This document shows positions 1 to 8,902 of a stretch of 64,000 nt of DNA, piece by piece. Origin of the DNA: Collinsella ureilytica (GTDB taxonomy: Bacteria; Actinomycetota; Coriobacteriia; Coriobacteriales; Coriobacteriaceae); NCBI RefSeq assembly GCF_019795105.1, contig NZ_JAIMFO010000008.1:87743-151742 (forward strand), read 5' to 3'. Made by a program: the position numbers and the translations under genes. Under the pieces are notes generated by a model. It saw only the letters and a list, made by a program, of their open reading frames with translations, had not been told where the DNA came from and made no database searches. How positions within the stretch are numbered: the stretch's first letter is position 1; each line of letters opens with the position of its first letter.

Positions 1-50
1 GTGTCATTGATCTCCTCGACCTGGACCTGGGGCCTAATGAATTCTGACAT
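1..50 (-). CDS. rpoA: RNA polymerase alpha subunit, N-terminal fragment
   Basis: Only the first 16 or so codons lie in the window; the gene runs off its left edge. The start is an ATG at 50 preceded by a strong GGAGG ribosome site, and the peptide begins MSEFIRPQVQVEEIND. The position just after rpsD is the standard place for rpoA in Gram-positive alpha operons, and this context carries most of the identification. Confidence 0.8.
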   Translation of the reverse strand, partial: MSEFIRPQVQVEEIND

Positions 51-83
51 GTATTACCTCCAGCCTCAGCAGTCCGGGATAGA

Positions 84-680
84 CTACTTAGAGTAGAGCT
101 CGACGATGAGCTGCTCCTTGATGTCACCGCTAATCTGCTCACGCGTTGGGAGCGAGATAACGTTACCGGAGAGCTTCTCGATATCGACCTCAAGCCAACC
201 GGGCACCTCAAAGCGCTCAGAGGAGATGAGAGCCTCCTTGATGGGCAAAAGGTCGCGGAACTTCTCGCCTACAGCGATGACGTCTCCGGCGCGCACCTGG
301 TAAGAGGGAATATCTACACGCTTGCCGTTCACGGTGAAGTGACCGTGACGTACAGACTGACGTGCCTCCTTGCGGGTGCGGGCAAAGCCGAGGCGGAATA
401 CAACGTTATCCAGACGGCTCTCCAAAATGGTGAGCAAATTCTCACCCGTAATGCCCTTCATCTTACGGGCACGCAGGAAGTAGCCATGGAACTGCTTCTC
501 TAATACGCCGTAGATGAACTTGACCTTCTGCTTCTCGCGAAGCTGCAGGCCGTACTCAGATTCCTTACGGCGGCGGCGAGGCTGGCGGATAGATTCCTTT
601 TTGCTGCTATACCCAAGCTCTGCGGGATCGATCCCGAGCTGGCGGCAGCGCTTAAGAACAGGAGTCCTGTCGATTGCCAT
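84..680 (-). CDS. rpsD: 30S ribosomal protein S4
   Basis: Primary 16S rRNA-binding protein that nucleates assembly of the 30S body, 198 residues, normal bacterial length. The C-terminal half holds the S4 RNA-binding domain (ESRLDNVVFRLGFARTRKEA, then VNGKRVDIPSYQV). The N-terminus has only one cysteine, so this is the zinc-free form. It lies 17 bp behind rpsK and is followed by rpoA, the usual alpha-operon order; S4 is the known autoregulator of that operon in several bacteria. Confidence 0.97.
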   Translation of the reverse strand: MAIDRTPVLKRCRQLGIDPAELGYSSKKESIRQPRRRRKESEYGLQLREKQKVKFIYGVLEKQFHGYFLRARKMKGITGENLLTILESRLDNVVFRLGFARTRKEARQSVRHGHFTVNGKRVDIPSYQVRAGDVIAVGEKFRDLLPIKEALISSERFEVPGWLEVDIEKLSGNVISLPTREQISGDIKEQLIVELYSK

Positions 681-697
681 TGTTTCGATCCTTTCAG

Positions 698-1102
698 TTA
701 CACGCGGCGACGCTTCTTGGGGCGGCAGCCGTTGTGCGGGATGGGAGTTTTGTCCTGGATGCTTGCAACCTCAAGACCAGCAGCCTGGAGGGAGCGGATG
801 GCCGTCTCGCGACCCGAACCAGGGCCTTTCACGAAAACGGAAACCTTGTGCATGCCATGCTCCATCGCAATCTTGGCACAGGCCTCAGCAGCCATCTGCG
901 CAGCGAAGGGGGTGGACTTACGCGATCCCTTAAAACCAACGGTACCGGCAGACTTCCATGCCAAGACGTTGCCACGGGCATCGGTGATCGAAACGATCGT
1001 GTTGTTAAAGGTGGACCGAATATGAGCCTGACCCACAGAAATGTTCTTGCGATCCGCGCGCTTCAGTCGGCTGGCGCGGACGTTCTTCTTAGCAGTAGCC
1101 AT
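698..1102 (-). CDS. rpsK: 30S ribosomal protein S11
   Basis: Platform protein of the 30S subunit next to the mRNA exit site, 134 residues. The hallmark stretch from [15 protein letters not shown] through [17 protein letters not shown] to the basic C-terminus [10 protein letters not shown] is intact. The N-terminal extension is short and lysine/arginine rich. It sits between rpsM and rpsD with spacings of 12 and 17 bp, consistent with a single transcript. Confidence 0.97.
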   Translation of the reverse strand: MATAKKNVRASRLKRADRKNISVGQAHIRSTFNNTIVSITDARGNVLAWKSAGTVGFKGSRKSTPFAAQMAAEACAKIAMEHGMHKVSVFVKGPGSGRETAIRSLQAAGLEVASIQDKTPIPHNGCRPKKRRRV

Positions 1103-1114
1103 CGAGCGCTCTCC

Positions 1115-1489
1115 TTATTTCTTCTTCTTGGCACCGATCTGGCGCTTCGGACCTTTGCGGGTACGAGCGTTGGTATGCGTGCGCTGACCGCGAACAGGAA
1201 GACCCTTGCGGTGACGCAGGCCACGATTGCAGCCGATGTCCATAAGGCGCTTGACGTTTTGATTGCGCTCGCGGCGCAGATCGCCCTCGACCATAATCTC
1301 GTTGCGGTCGATGCTGGCGCGGATGGCATTTACCTCGTCCTCGGTGAGATCCTTCACACGAGTATCAGGATTAATACCGGCCTCTTCACAAATCTTGGAG
1401 GCGGTAGTGCGGCCGATGCCGTAGATGTAGGTCAGACCAATCTCAACGCGCTTCTCACGCGGAAGGTCGACACCATTGATACGGGCCAA
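1115..1489 (-). CDS. rpsM: 30S ribosomal protein S13
   Basis: Head protein of the 30S subunit that contacts the P-site tRNA and forms inter-subunit bridges, 124 residues. The helix-two-turn-helix region with [17 protein letters not shown] and the basic tail [15 protein letters not shown] are both present. It lies 15 bp downstream of rpmJ and 12 bp upstream of rpsK in the expected order. Confidence 0.97.
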   Translation of the reverse strand: MARINGVDLPREKRVEIGLTYIYGIGRTTASKICEEAGINPDTRVKDLTEDEVNAIRASIDRNEIMVEGDLRRERNQNVKRLMDIGCNRGLRHRKGLPVRGQRTHTNARTRKGPKRQIGAKKKK

Positions 1490-1504
1490 CGTGGATCTCC
1501 TCTC

Positions 1505-1618
1505 TTAGCCCTGGCGCTGCTTATGGCGCGGGTTCTCACAAATTACAAGAACCTTGCCATGACGCCGGATGATCTTGCACTTGTCGCACATCTTTTTGAC
1601 AGAAGGACGTACCTTCAT
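1505..1618 (-). CDS. rpmJ: 50S ribosomal protein L36
   Basis: A 37-residue gene starting with ATG at 1618 ([20 protein letters not shown]) and ending with TAA at 1505-1507. Two CxxC-type cysteines, a further Cys and a His (CDKC...C...H) form the zinc-binding set of the C+ paralogue. It is placed between infA and rpsM, its normal location. A GAGAGGAAGAG ribosome site precedes the start. Confidence 0.95.
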   Translation of the reverse strand: MKVRPSVKKMCDKCKIIRRHGKVLVICENPRHKQRQG

Positions 1619-1770
1619 CGCTCTTCCTCTCGATAGTGCTCAAACGACAATGGAATGAATATCTACTCGCCCAGCCGCAGGCGTGAATACCCGTACGAGT
1701 ATATGCATGCAAATACGACCGAAGGGATGAGCGGTCCCCGCAGTCGACGTGCATACTAAAAAGCTGACGC

Positions 1771-1995
1771 TTACTTATAGCGATAGGTGATGCGCCCACG
1801 GGTAAGATCGTAGGGCGAAAGCTCCACTACAACCTTATCTCCGGGGAGGATGCGGATATAGTTCATACGAATCTTGCCCGAAATGGAGCAGAGTACCGTA
1901 TGACCGTTCTCGAGTTCTACGCGAAACATAGCGTTGGGCAGCGGCTCAGTTACCGTACCCTCGAGCTCGATAGCATCTTCCTTCTTCACAGGCAA
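1771..1995 (-). CDS. infA: Translation initiation factor IF-1
   Basis: A 74-residue OB-fold protein that occupies the ribosomal A site during initiation. The family core is complete ([47 protein letters not shown]). About 150 bp separate it from rpmJ and 240 bp from map, both wider than other gaps in this run, so extra promoters are possible there, though I could not pin one down. Confidence 0.97.
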   Translation of the reverse strand: MPVKKEDAIELEGTVTEPLPNAMFRVELENGHTVLCSISGKIRMNYIRILPGDKVVVELSPYDLTRGRITYRYK

Positions 1996-2235
1996 TCATC
2001 TTTCTCTTGATGAAACGACAGCATCGCGGAATGATACCTCATCGACCCGGTTGGAGCAAATCGCCCCCGAGCCTCCATATCTGCTGCGCATGCGCACCCG
2101 ATACAAGGCGAGGTATCAACAATGGGAAAGGCCAATCCAGCTACTGCGCATGTGCGCCTCACCCAACCTCATGCAATCAAACACTGAGCGGTCATCCCAA
2201 AGCTACAGGACAGACACCCTCTGAAGCGGCACCCG

Positions 2236-3024
2236 TTACAGGACGCCACCTTCCATAGAACACCATGAACCTTGGTCATCTGCGGTGAGGATGACCGGCC
2301 CGTCGGCAGTAATGGCGACGGTGTTCTCATAGTGAGCAGCAGCCTTGCCATCGCGCGTACGAACAACCCAACCATCAGAGCCAACAAGGGTGCGCGGACT
2401 GGCAAGCGTAATCATAGGCTCGATAGCGATAACCATGCCAACCTCGAGCTTAACACCCCGACCCGGCTTGCCATAGTTGGGAACATTGGGATCCTCGTGC
2501 ATGGCTCGGCCAATTCCGTGGCCAACATAGTCTCGAAGCACACCGTACCCATGGCTTTCAGCAAGACTTTGAACAGCATGCCCAATATCTCCGATCCGGT
2601 TTCCCGGCAGAGCCTGCGCAATACCAGCCTTTAAGCAATCACGCGTTACCTCACAAAGTGCACGACGCTCCGCCGAAGGCCTGCCACAATAAAACGTCCA
2701 AGCGTTATCCCCTACCCAGCCATCCACAATGGCACCGGTATCGATTGATATGATGTCTCCATCGCGCAAAATGGTCTCTGGGTTGGGAATGCCGTGCACA
2801 ACCTCATCGTTTACTGAGGCGCAAACCGTACCCGGAAAGCCTCCGTAGCCCTTAAAGGCAGGAATTCCCCCATGGCGGCGAATGATCTGCTCAGCCAGCT
2901 GATCGAGCTCAAAGGTAGAAACGCCCGGGCGCACCAAGGCTCCAACGCGGCGGAGCGCCGTCTTAGACAGCGCTCCAGCAACCTTCATCTGCTCAATCTC
3001 GTCTGAAGACTTGATCTTGATCAT
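2236..3024 (-). CDS. map: Methionine aminopeptidase, type I
   Basis: Removes the initiator methionine from nascent proteins; dinuclear metal enzyme, 262 residues. Metal ligands appear in order: Asp in ISIDTGAIVDGWVGDNAW (two aspartates), His in YVGHGIGRAMHEDP, Glu in AIEPMI, and Glu in HYENTVAI. The start ATG overlaps the adk stop by 4 bp, indicating translational coupling. Length fits the short type Ia enzymes. The last 14 residues (DDQGSWCSMEGGVL) are an unremarkable tail. Confidence 0.96.
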   Translation of the reverse strand: MIKIKSSDEIEQMKVAGALSKTALRRVGALVRPGVSTFELDQLAEQIIRRHGGIPAFKGYGGFPGTVCASVNDEVVHGIPNPETILRDGDIISIDTGAIVDGWVGDNAWTFYCGRPSAERRALCEVTRDCLKAGIAQALPGNRIGDIGHAVQSLAESHGYGVLRDYVGHGIGRAMHEDPNVPNYGKPGRGVKLEVGMVIAIEPMITLASPRTLVGSDGWVVRTRDGKAAAHYENTVAITADGPVILTADDQGSWCSMEGGVL

Positions 3025-3647
3025 AAACCGAGAGCCTTCTTAACATCCTCATAGACAGCATCCGGATCACGGTTGCCATCAATGGTTTTCAAGATGGACT
3101 GGCCACGATAGTACTCAACAAGCGGACTCGTTGATTTCTCGTACACGTCCAAGCGATTTTGAATCGTCTCAGGGCGATCATCATCGCGCTGATACATCTC
3201 TCCACCACAGTTAGGGCACGTCTCTTCAGTGGCAGTACCCGTATGCCCGCAATCGCGGCAGGTACGACGTGAAGAGAGGCGCTGAACAATCACATCAAAG
3301 GGCACATCGACCAGAAGTGCACAGTCAAGCTCACGACCAAGCTCAGACAGCTCGGAATCGAGCGTCACTGCCTGGATGGTATTGCGCGGAAAGCCATCAA
3401 GCATAAAGCCAGATGCCGCATCATCCAAGGAGAGACGCTCTTTTACCAAGTCAATTACCAACTGATCGGGGACAAGCTCGCCAGCATCCATATACTGCTT
3501 TGCCTGAATGCCTAACTCCGTACCACCTTTTACAGCAGCGCGCAGTAAGTCTCCAGTAGAAATATGCGCCAGGCCAAAATCGCGTACCAGACGCTGAGCT
3601 TGGGTACCCTTACCGGCACCTGGAGCTCCAAGCAGCACGATGTTCAT
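3021..3647 (-). CDS. adk: Adenylate kinase
   Basis: Interconverts ATP + AMP and 2 ADP in the cytoplasm; 208 residues from ATG 3647, chosen because GAGAGGAGC lies 7 bases ahead and the peptide then begins MNIVLLGAPGAGKGTQAQRL, the P-loop. An upstream in-frame start at 3677 would add ten unconserved residues. The LID domain carries a zinc four-cysteine knot (CRDCGHTG...CPNCGG) as in Gram-positive enzymes. It overlaps map by 4 bp. Confidence 0.96.
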   Translation of the reverse strand: MNIVLLGAPGAGKGTQAQRLVRDFGLAHISTGDLLRAAVKGGTELGIQAKQYMDAGELVPDQLVIDLVKERLSLDDAASGFMLDGFPRNTIQAVTLDSELSELGRELDCALLVDVPFDVIVQRLSSRRTCRDCGHTGTATEETCPNCGGEMYQRDDDRPETIQNRLDVYEKSTSPLVEYYRGQSILKTIDGNRDPDAVYEDVKKALGL

Positions 3648-3698
3648 AAGCGGCTCCTCTCCCCTTTCGGATCTCACCCATGAGTGCGATCCTGATTG

Positions 3699-4985
3699 TT
3701 ACTTAAAGAACCCGTCGTAATCGTACATCTTGAGCTGGCTCTCAACCTTGGCAAGGGTGTCCAACACCACGCCGACCATAATAAGCACCGAAGTGCCACC
3801 AAAGGCCTGAATGAGCTGGTTGCCCGTAAAGGAGAACACAATGGATGGAACAATGGCGATCAGTGCCAAAAAGATTGCTGAGGGCAGCGTAATCTTGTTC
3901 AGCGCATTCTTAATATAGGTCGCCGTGGCCTTACCCGGACGCACGCCCGGAATAAAGCCGCCCTGCTTCTTCAGGTTATCCGCTGTATCATCTGGATTGA
4001 ACACCATGGAGGTGTAGAAGTAGGCGAAAAACACGATGAGCACGACGTTTAAGACCCAGTTGATCCAGCCGCCCGAAAGGGCTCCCGCCATAGCCTGCAC
4101 CCATCCCACATTGGGGAAAAAGACTGCAATTTGAGCCGGGAAGTACAGAAGCGCACTCGCAAAGATGATGGGGATAACGCCGGCCGTGTTTACCTTAATA
4201 GGCAGGTAGGTAGACTGGCCTCCCATAATGCGGCGGCCAACAACACGCTTGGCATACTGAACCGGGATCCTGCGCTGGCCACGCTCAAGAAAAACAATGA
4301 GCGGAATCACGCAAAGAATTACCGCAAAGACCACTACCGTCATAATGAGATCGGTGGTACCACCCTCAGAGGAGCGGAAGATTGCCTTGGGCAGACCCGC
4401 CATAATATTGGCAAAGATGATAAGACTCATGCCATTGCCAATACCGCGCTGAGTAATGAGCTCACCGATCCACATAATGAGCATGGCACCTGCAACAAGG
4501 GTGCCGACGATCATGATGTCGAAGATCCACTCAGGAGCGCCGGCTCCGTTAAAGTTGATCCCAAAGCTCTTGAACAAGAAGAGGTAGCCCACCGAATTAA
4601 GAATTGCCAGAGCAAGCGTTAAATAGCGCGTGTACTGGGTGATCTTGGTTTGGCCAACCTCGCCTTCGCGAGCAAGCTCATGCAGGCTTGGAATAATGCC
4701 CTGGAAGAGCTGGAGAATAATCGAGCTCGTAATATAGGGCATGATGCCAAGTGAAAAGACTGAGACATAGGACAGGGCTCCACCAGAAAAGAGATTCAAG
4801 AGAGCCATTGCCCCGCCAGCGACGGCATTTCCCGAGTTCAAGGACAGGCCGAGCATCCCTTGGAAGGGGATGCCAGGCACTGGCACGTGAGCACCTAAAC
4901 GGTAGAGCAAAAGCATGGCAACGGTGAAGAGAATCTTCCCGCGCAGCTCCTCAATACGGAAGGTGTTTTTGAGCCCGGTTAGCAC
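3699..4985 (-). CDS. secY: Preprotein translocase channel subunit SecY
   Basis: Central channel of the Sec translocon in the inner membrane; 428 residues with ten predicted membrane helices. The plug and lateral-gate region (LYRLGAHVPVPGI), the cytosolic loop with GQRRIPVQYAKRVVGRR, and FIPGVRPGKATATYI are all present. The start overlaps the rplO stop by 7 bp, so it is probably coupled to L15 translation, as in most spc operons. Confidence 0.97.
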   Translation of the reverse strand: MLTGLKNTFRIEELRGKILFTVAMLLLYRLGAHVPVPGIPFQGMLGLSLNSGNAVAGGAMALLNLFSGGALSYVSVFSLGIMPYITSSIILQLFQGIIPSLHELAREGEVGQTKITQYTRYLTLALAILNSVGYLFLFKSFGINFNGAGAPEWIFDIMIVGTLVAGAMLIMWIGELITQRGIGNGMSLIIFANIMAGLPKAIFRSSEGGTTDLIMTVVVFAVILCVIPLIVFLERGQRRIPVQYAKRVVGRRIMGGQSTYLPIKVNTAGVIPIIFASALLYFPAQIAVFFPNVGWVQAMAGALSGGWINWVLNVVLIVFFAYFYTSMVFNPDDTADNLKKQGGFIPGVRPGKATATYIKNALNKITLPSAIFLALIAIVPSIVFSFTGNQLIQAFGGTSVLIMVGVVLDTLAKVESQLKMYDYDGFFK

Positions 4986-5428
4986 GGTAACTCAACCGTC
5001 CCGCCCTGAGCCTCGATCTTGGCCTTGGCGCTCGCCGAGACCTTATCGGCCTTAACGGTAAGCTTCTTAGAAAGCTCGCCACCACCGAGGATCTTTACCG
5101 GCTCATGCTCATTTTTAATGAGGCGGCAAGCCTTGAGAGCAGCACCGTCTACAACGGCATCTGCCTCAAAACGAGCCTCAAGATCTGAGACGTTAATGGG
5201 CGTGTACTCAATGCGGCGGGGGCTCCTAAAGCCAGGAAGCTTGGGCAGGCGCATAGCCAAAGGCGTCTGGCCACCCTCAAAGCCAGCACCCTTGGTGCCA
5301 CCAGAGCGAGAACCCTGACCATTCATGCCGCGACCCGAATAAGTTCCCTTACCCGAGGAATTGCCGCGACCAACGCGCTTGCGGCGCTTATTGGACCCCA
5401 ATGCGGGGGTGAGATCGTGAAGCTGCAT
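4979..5428 (-). CDS. rplO: 50S ribosomal protein L15
   Basis: Late-assembly 50S protein, 149 residues. The basic Gly-rich N-terminal extension (KRRKRVGRGNSSGKGTYSGR and GFEGGQTPLAMRLPKL) and the globular C-terminal domain are both typical. It lies 2 bp behind rpmD and overlaps secY by 7 bp. Confidence 0.97.
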   Translation of the reverse strand: MQLHDLTPALGSNKRRKRVGRGNSSGKGTYSGRGMNGQGSRSGGTKGAGFEGGQTPLAMRLPKLPGFRSPRRIEYTPINVSDLEARFEADAVVDGAALKACRLIKNEHEPVKILGGGELSKKLTVKADKVSASAKAKIEAQGGTVELPC

Positions 5429-5430
5429 AC

Positions 5431-5613
5431 TTACTCCTCTACAATCTCGACAAGGTGCTTGACCTTGAAGATCATGCCACGGACGCCCTCGTTATCGGCG
5501 ATCTCGCGGGTGTGGTTGATCTTGCGAAGACCAAGAGCAGCAACGGTGCGCACCTGATCTTCTTTGCACCCAATGGTGCTCCTGACCTGCTTAATCGTGA
5601 TGGTCTTAGCCAT
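5431..5613 (-). CDS. rpmD: 50S ribosomal protein L30
   Basis: A 60-residue L30 with the family core [20 protein letters not shown] and the C-terminal [14 protein letters not shown]. It is present in its usual place between S5 and L15, with 6 bp and 2 bp gaps. Confidence 0.95.
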   Translation of the reverse strand: MAKTITIKQVRSTIGCKEDQVRTVAALGLRKINHTREIADNEGVRGMIFKVKHLVEIVEE

Positions 5614-5619
5614 GATTCG

Positions 5620-6144
5620 CTACTCCTCCTTACCGATGAGCATCTGAGCCACGGTCAGACCGCGACGCTCAGCGATGTCCTCGGGGCTGGTGAGCTCTTT
5701 TAAGCCCTCGGCAGCGGCCTTGATGATATTCAAGCCATTATCTGAACCGAGTGACTTAGCAAGAACATTCTTAACACCCGCAAGCTCAAAGAGGGGGCGC
5801 ACCGCACCGCCGGCGATCACGCCGGTACCCTCTACAGCGGGCTTAATGAGGATGCGGGCAGCACCAAAGCGGCCAAGAACCTCGTGCGGCAAAGAGCCGT
5901 CCTCAGTTAGCGGCACGCGGAAGAGATGCTTTTTCGCATCGATACTGGCCTTGGAAATGGCGGTGGGCACCTCGGCGGACTTACCCATGCCGATGCCGAC
6001 CCTTCCCTTGCCATCGCCAACAACTACCAGGGCGACGAGGGACATGCGACGTCCACCCTTAACAGTCTTGGCTACGCGGTTAATAAAGACGACGCGCTCC
6101 TCGAACTCGGAGGCCTCGCGCTGCTGACGCTGATTACGAGCCAT
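5620..6144 (-). CDS. rpsE: 30S ribosomal protein S5
   Basis: Decoding-fidelity protein near the A site, 174 residues. The N-terminal double-stranded RNA-binding fold ([40 protein letters not shown]) and the C-terminal S5 domain ([19 protein letters not shown]) are complete. It follows rplR by 13 bp. Confidence 0.97.
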   Translation of the reverse strand: MARNQRQQREASEFEERVVFINRVAKTVKGGRRMSLVALVVVGDGKGRVGIGMGKSAEVPTAISKASIDAKKHLFRVPLTEDGSLPHEVLGRFGAARILIKPAVEGTGVIAGGAVRPLFELAGVKNVLAKSLGSDNGLNIIKAAAEGLKELTSPEDIAERRGLTVAQMLIGKEE

Positions 6145-6157
6145 TGGTCAATACCTC

Positions 6158-6520
6158 CTAGAATTCGAGACCGGCAGCGCGGGCACCCTCAGCAAGTGCC
6201 TTAACGCGACCATGGTAGATACGTCCGCCACGATCAAAGCGAACAGCCTTGATGCCAGCCTCGATGGCGCGCTTACCAACGAGCTCACCGATCTTGCGGG
6301 CAGCCTCTTGGTTGCCACCGTTTTCAGACTTAAGATCGGACTCCAAGGTAGAGGCAGATACGAGGGTTTTCCCATCCGTATCGTCCACGATCATGGCATA
6401 GATATTGGCGTTAGAGCGGACAACACGCAAACGCGGACGCTCGGGGGTACCGAAGATCTTGCCGCGAACGCGACGCTGGCGACGCTTCAGACCCGCCTGC
6501 TTCGCCTTATGCTTGTTCAT
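6158..6520 (-). CDS. rplR: 50S ribosomal protein L18
   Basis: 5S rRNA-binding protein, 120 residues. The basic N-terminus ([20 protein letters not shown]) and the C-terminal [24 protein letters not shown] core (given as two overlapping family blocks) are intact. It is placed between L6 and S5 as expected, with a 70 bp gap to rplF. Confidence 0.96.
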   Translation of the reverse strand: MNKHKAKQAGLKRRQRRVRGKIFGTPERPRLRVVRSNANIYAMIVDDTDGKTLVSASTLESDLKSENGGNQEAARKIGELVGKRAIEAGIKAVRFDRGGRIYHGRVKALAEGARAAGLEF

Positions 6521-6590
6521 TACAAACTCCTTTGAGTTCCGCCGGCACCTAACGGGGTACCGGTCTTACGTATGGGTGTGTAAGGAAACC

Positions 6591-7127
6591 TTACTTGGCA
6601 GCCTTACCAAGCTTACGACGGATGTACTCACCGACGTAGTGGATACCCTTGCCCTTATAAGGCTCAGGCGGACGCTTGGCGCGAATTTCAGCGGCAACCT
6701 GCCCGACCTGCTGCTTGTTGATACCCATAATGTTTACGTGCGTGTTATCAGGCACCTCAAAGGTAATGCCTTCGGGCTGCTCAATAATAACTGGGTGTGA
6801 AAAGCCAAGAGAGAACTCGAGGTTCTTGCCCTTTTGCTGCACACGATAGCCAACGCCGGCAAGCTCAAGACGCTTGACATAGCCCTCAGACACACCAGTC
6901 ACCATGTTTTGAATGAGTGAACGGTTCAGTCCGTGGCGGGCGCGGGTTTCACGCTCCTCGTCAGAACGGCTTACGGTCAGTACGCCGTCCTCAACTGAAA
7001 CGGAAAGCTTCTCATAAATATCCTGTTCAAGGGTGCCCTTCGGTCCTTTCACAGTGACCGTAGAACCCTTGACTGTCACCTCGACCCCGGCGGGAATCTG
7101 GACAGGCTTCTTACCGATACGAGACAC
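6591..7127 (-). CDS. rplF: 50S ribosomal protein L6
   Basis: Two-domain protein near the sarcin-ricin loop, 178 residues. It shows the first domain ([25 protein letters not shown]) and the signature [19 protein letters not shown] near the C-terminus. It follows rpsH by 33 bp. Confidence 0.97.
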   Translation of the reverse strand: MSRIGKKPVQIPAGVEVTVKGSTVTVKGPKGTLEQDIYEKLSVSVEDGVLTVSRSDEERETRARHGLNRSLIQNMVTGVSEGYVKRLELAGVGYRVQQKGKNLEFSLGFSHPVIIEQPEGITFEVPDNTHVNIMGINKQQVGQVAAEIRAKRPPEPYKGKGIHYVGEYIRRKLGKAAK

Positions 7128-7160
7128 GGTGATCTCCCTTCCTTCTACTCGCCGAATCGA

Positions 7161-7559
7161 TTACCAAACAAAGGCGACGACCTCGCCGCCGATGCCACGG
7201 CTACGGGCATCGCGGTCGGCCATAACACCTTGGCTCGTGGAAACAATTGCGGTACCCAAGCCACCGCGAACACGCGGGAGGTTCTTGGCACCCGAGTACT
7301 TGCGCAAACCTGGCTTAGAAATGCGCTTAATACCATTGATGACCTTGGTCTTCTTCGGTCCGTACTTAAGCGTAATGTGAAGGGTCTTGGCAGGGGCGGT
7401 ATCCTCTACGGAATAGCCCTCAATATAGCCCTCCTCAAAGATGACGCGAGCGATCTCGACGAGCTTTTTGCTGCTCGGCATCGAGACCTCCGTCTTGTTC
7501 GCAGAGTTACCGTTGCGGATACGCGTGAGCATGTCCGCGATCGGGTCTGTGAGATTCAT
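7161..7559 (-). CDS. rpsH: 30S ribosomal protein S8
   Basis: Primary 16S rRNA-binding protein, 132 residues, beginning MNLTDPIADMLTRIRNGNSA and ending with the S8 signature GIGGEVVAFVW. In Escherichia coli S8 is the translational repressor of the spc operon through a site at the rplE start; the structured leader ahead of rplE here could serve an analogous role, which is inference only. Confidence 0.97.
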   Translation of the reverse strand: MNLTDPIADMLTRIRNGNSANKTEVSMPSSKKLVEIARVIFEEGYIEGYSVEDTAPAKTLHITLKYGPKKTKVINGIKRISKPGLRKYSGAKNLPRVRGGLGTAIVSTSQGVMADRDARSRGIGGEVVAFVW

Positions 7560-7687
7560 GCGGATTCTCCTTCGTTCTTGATGAACACGTGCCCCGGTTC
7601 TTTCTCACCCATGGCGAGAAAGCCAGAGCCAGGCACGTACTTCCATGCATCGGTGGATGCGATCCTTACCGACGCGCTGGCAGTGAC

Positions 7688-7873
7688 TTACCAGCTGGCC
7701 TTCTTAATGCCGGGAAGCTCGCCTTTGAGTGCCAGCTCACGGAAGCAGACTCGGCACAGGCCGAATTTGCGATAAACCGAATGCGGACGCCCACAGCGCT
7801 GGCAGCGCGAATACTTGCGGGTCGAGAACTTCGGCTTGCGAGAGCACTTGACGATCATCGATGTCTTAGCCAC
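7688..7873 (-). CDS. rpsN: 30S ribosomal protein S14, zinc (type Z) form
   Basis: A 61-residue short S14. I chose the GTG at 7871-7873 because a perfect GAGGAGG site sits 7 bases upstream and the product then reads [16 protein letters not shown]. The CQRC...CRVC zinc knuckle (CxxC-x12-CxxC) marks the zinc-binding type. An upstream extension to 8008 is open but would overlap the end of rplE and has no ribosome site. Confidence 0.95.
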   Translation of the reverse strand: MAKTSMIVKCSRKPKFSTRKYSRCQRCGRPHSVYRKFGLCRVCFRELALKGELPGIKKASW

Positions 7874-7958
7874 GTATTTCCTCCTCACATGCTGTATATA
7901 TGCACCCCGAGTCGGCTTATACACCTTCGTACAAGCCGACGGCACCGGGGCTAGGAAC

Positions 7959-8516
7959 CTATTTCTTGAACGGGAAACCGAAGAAGTCGAGCAAAGCACG
8001 AGCCTCATCGTCGGTATGAGCGGTGGTCACGATGGTGATATCCATACCGCGTGTGTGATCCACGGAATCGAAATCAACCTCGGGGAAGATGAGCTGCTCG
8101 GTAACGCCCATGGAGAAGTTACCGCGCCCGTCAAAGCTCTTGGGCGAAATGCCCCGGAAGTCACGAATACGAGGGATTGCAATGGAGGTCAGGCGGTCGA
8201 AGAACTCCCACATGCGGTTGCCGCGCAAGGTGACCTTAGCACCAATGGGCATACCAGCACGCAGACGGAAGGATGCAATTGACTTACGGGCACGAGTGAC
8301 CATGGGCTGCTGACCAGTAATGGTGCGAAGATCGCGAACAGCGCCATCGATTGCCTTGGAATCAGTTGCGGCCTCGCCAACGCCCATGTTCACCACGATC
8401 TTCTCGATCTTGGGAACCTGCATGACGTTCTTATAGCCAAACTTCTCCTGCATAGCCTTTTTGACCTCGTCTTGATACTTGGTCTTGAGGCGGGGGATGT
8501 ACTTCTCGTCAGCCAT
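7959..8516 (-). CDS. rplE: 50S ribosomal protein L5
   Basis: 5S rRNA-binding protein of the central protuberance, 185 residues from ATG 8516, which has AAAGGAG 5 bases upstream; the in-frame GTG two codons earlier overlaps that site. Family blocks [35 protein letters not shown] and [17 protein letters not shown] are present. It is the first gene of the run here: rplN and rplX, which normally precede it, are missing. Confidence 0.96.
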   Translation of the reverse strand: MADEKYIPRLKTKYQDEVKKAMQEKFGYKNVMQVPKIEKIVVNMGVGEAATDSKAIDGAVRDLRTITGQQPMVTRARKSIASFRLRAGMPIGAKVTLRGNRMWEFFDRLTSIAIPRIRDFRGISPKSFDGRGNFSMGVTEQLIFPEVDFDSVDHTRGMDITIVTTAHTDDEARALLDFFGFPFKK

Positions 8517-8595
8517 ATACACTCCTTTGGGGTTTTAAGTGCGGGGCAGTGGCCGTATGAGCTGGGATATCCTTGAGCTCTGGCTGTCCTCGCAC

Positions 8596-8675
8596 CTCCT
8601 GTCGCGACCTGTCGGAATGGCTTATACCGGCAGGACGATTGACCGACAGGAGCCGGGCAATACGTCGCTATGATA
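8596..8675 (-). promoter_or_regulatory. Structured leader and -10 box upstream of rplE
   Basis: On the minus strand a -10-like TATCAT (8670-8675) precedes a leader with three mutually complementary blocks. CCGACAGGAG at 8643-8652 (plus-strand reading) can pair either with CCTGTCGG at 8608-8615 (8 bp) or with CTCCTGTCG at 8596-8604 (9 bp), so only one stem can form at a time. The leader ends about 80 bases before the L5 start. No clear -35 is visible. Such switching leaders often mediate r-protein autoregulation, but which ligand would bind here is unknown. Confidence 0.4.
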
Positions 8676-8726
8676 CGCGCGAGCCGAAAGGATTGCTAGG
8701 AAAATCTATCCACACTCCCCGCTCAG

Positions 8727-8759
8727 CTGCGGAACTCCACAATTCAGAGAATTCCGCAG
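8727..8759 (-). terminator. Inverted repeat between metQ and rplE
   Basis: Arms CTGCGGAA (8727-8734) and TTCCGCAG (8752-8759) form a perfect 8-bp stem with a 17-base loop, about 145 bases past the metQ stop and just before the rplE promoter region. There is no clean U tract immediately after the stem on the minus strand, so termination efficiency is doubtful. The rest of the 8517-8902 gap shows no gene. Confidence 0.4.
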
Positions 8760-8902
8760 CCCGCTTGAGCCCGCGTGAATCCAAGGTTTCGCCAAAGATC
8801 ATACCGAGCACTTGCCCCTGCCGCTTTCAAGATCAGCTCAAAAGGCCTTACATGCAACTGAGCTGACCCTTCACGCAGCGGAGCTGACCTTACGCAATAG
8901 CT

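Noticed and set aside
674-1636. Long plus-strand frame antisense to S11 and S13
   Set aside because: It is a shadow of highly biased r-protein codons; no ribosome site and no family match.
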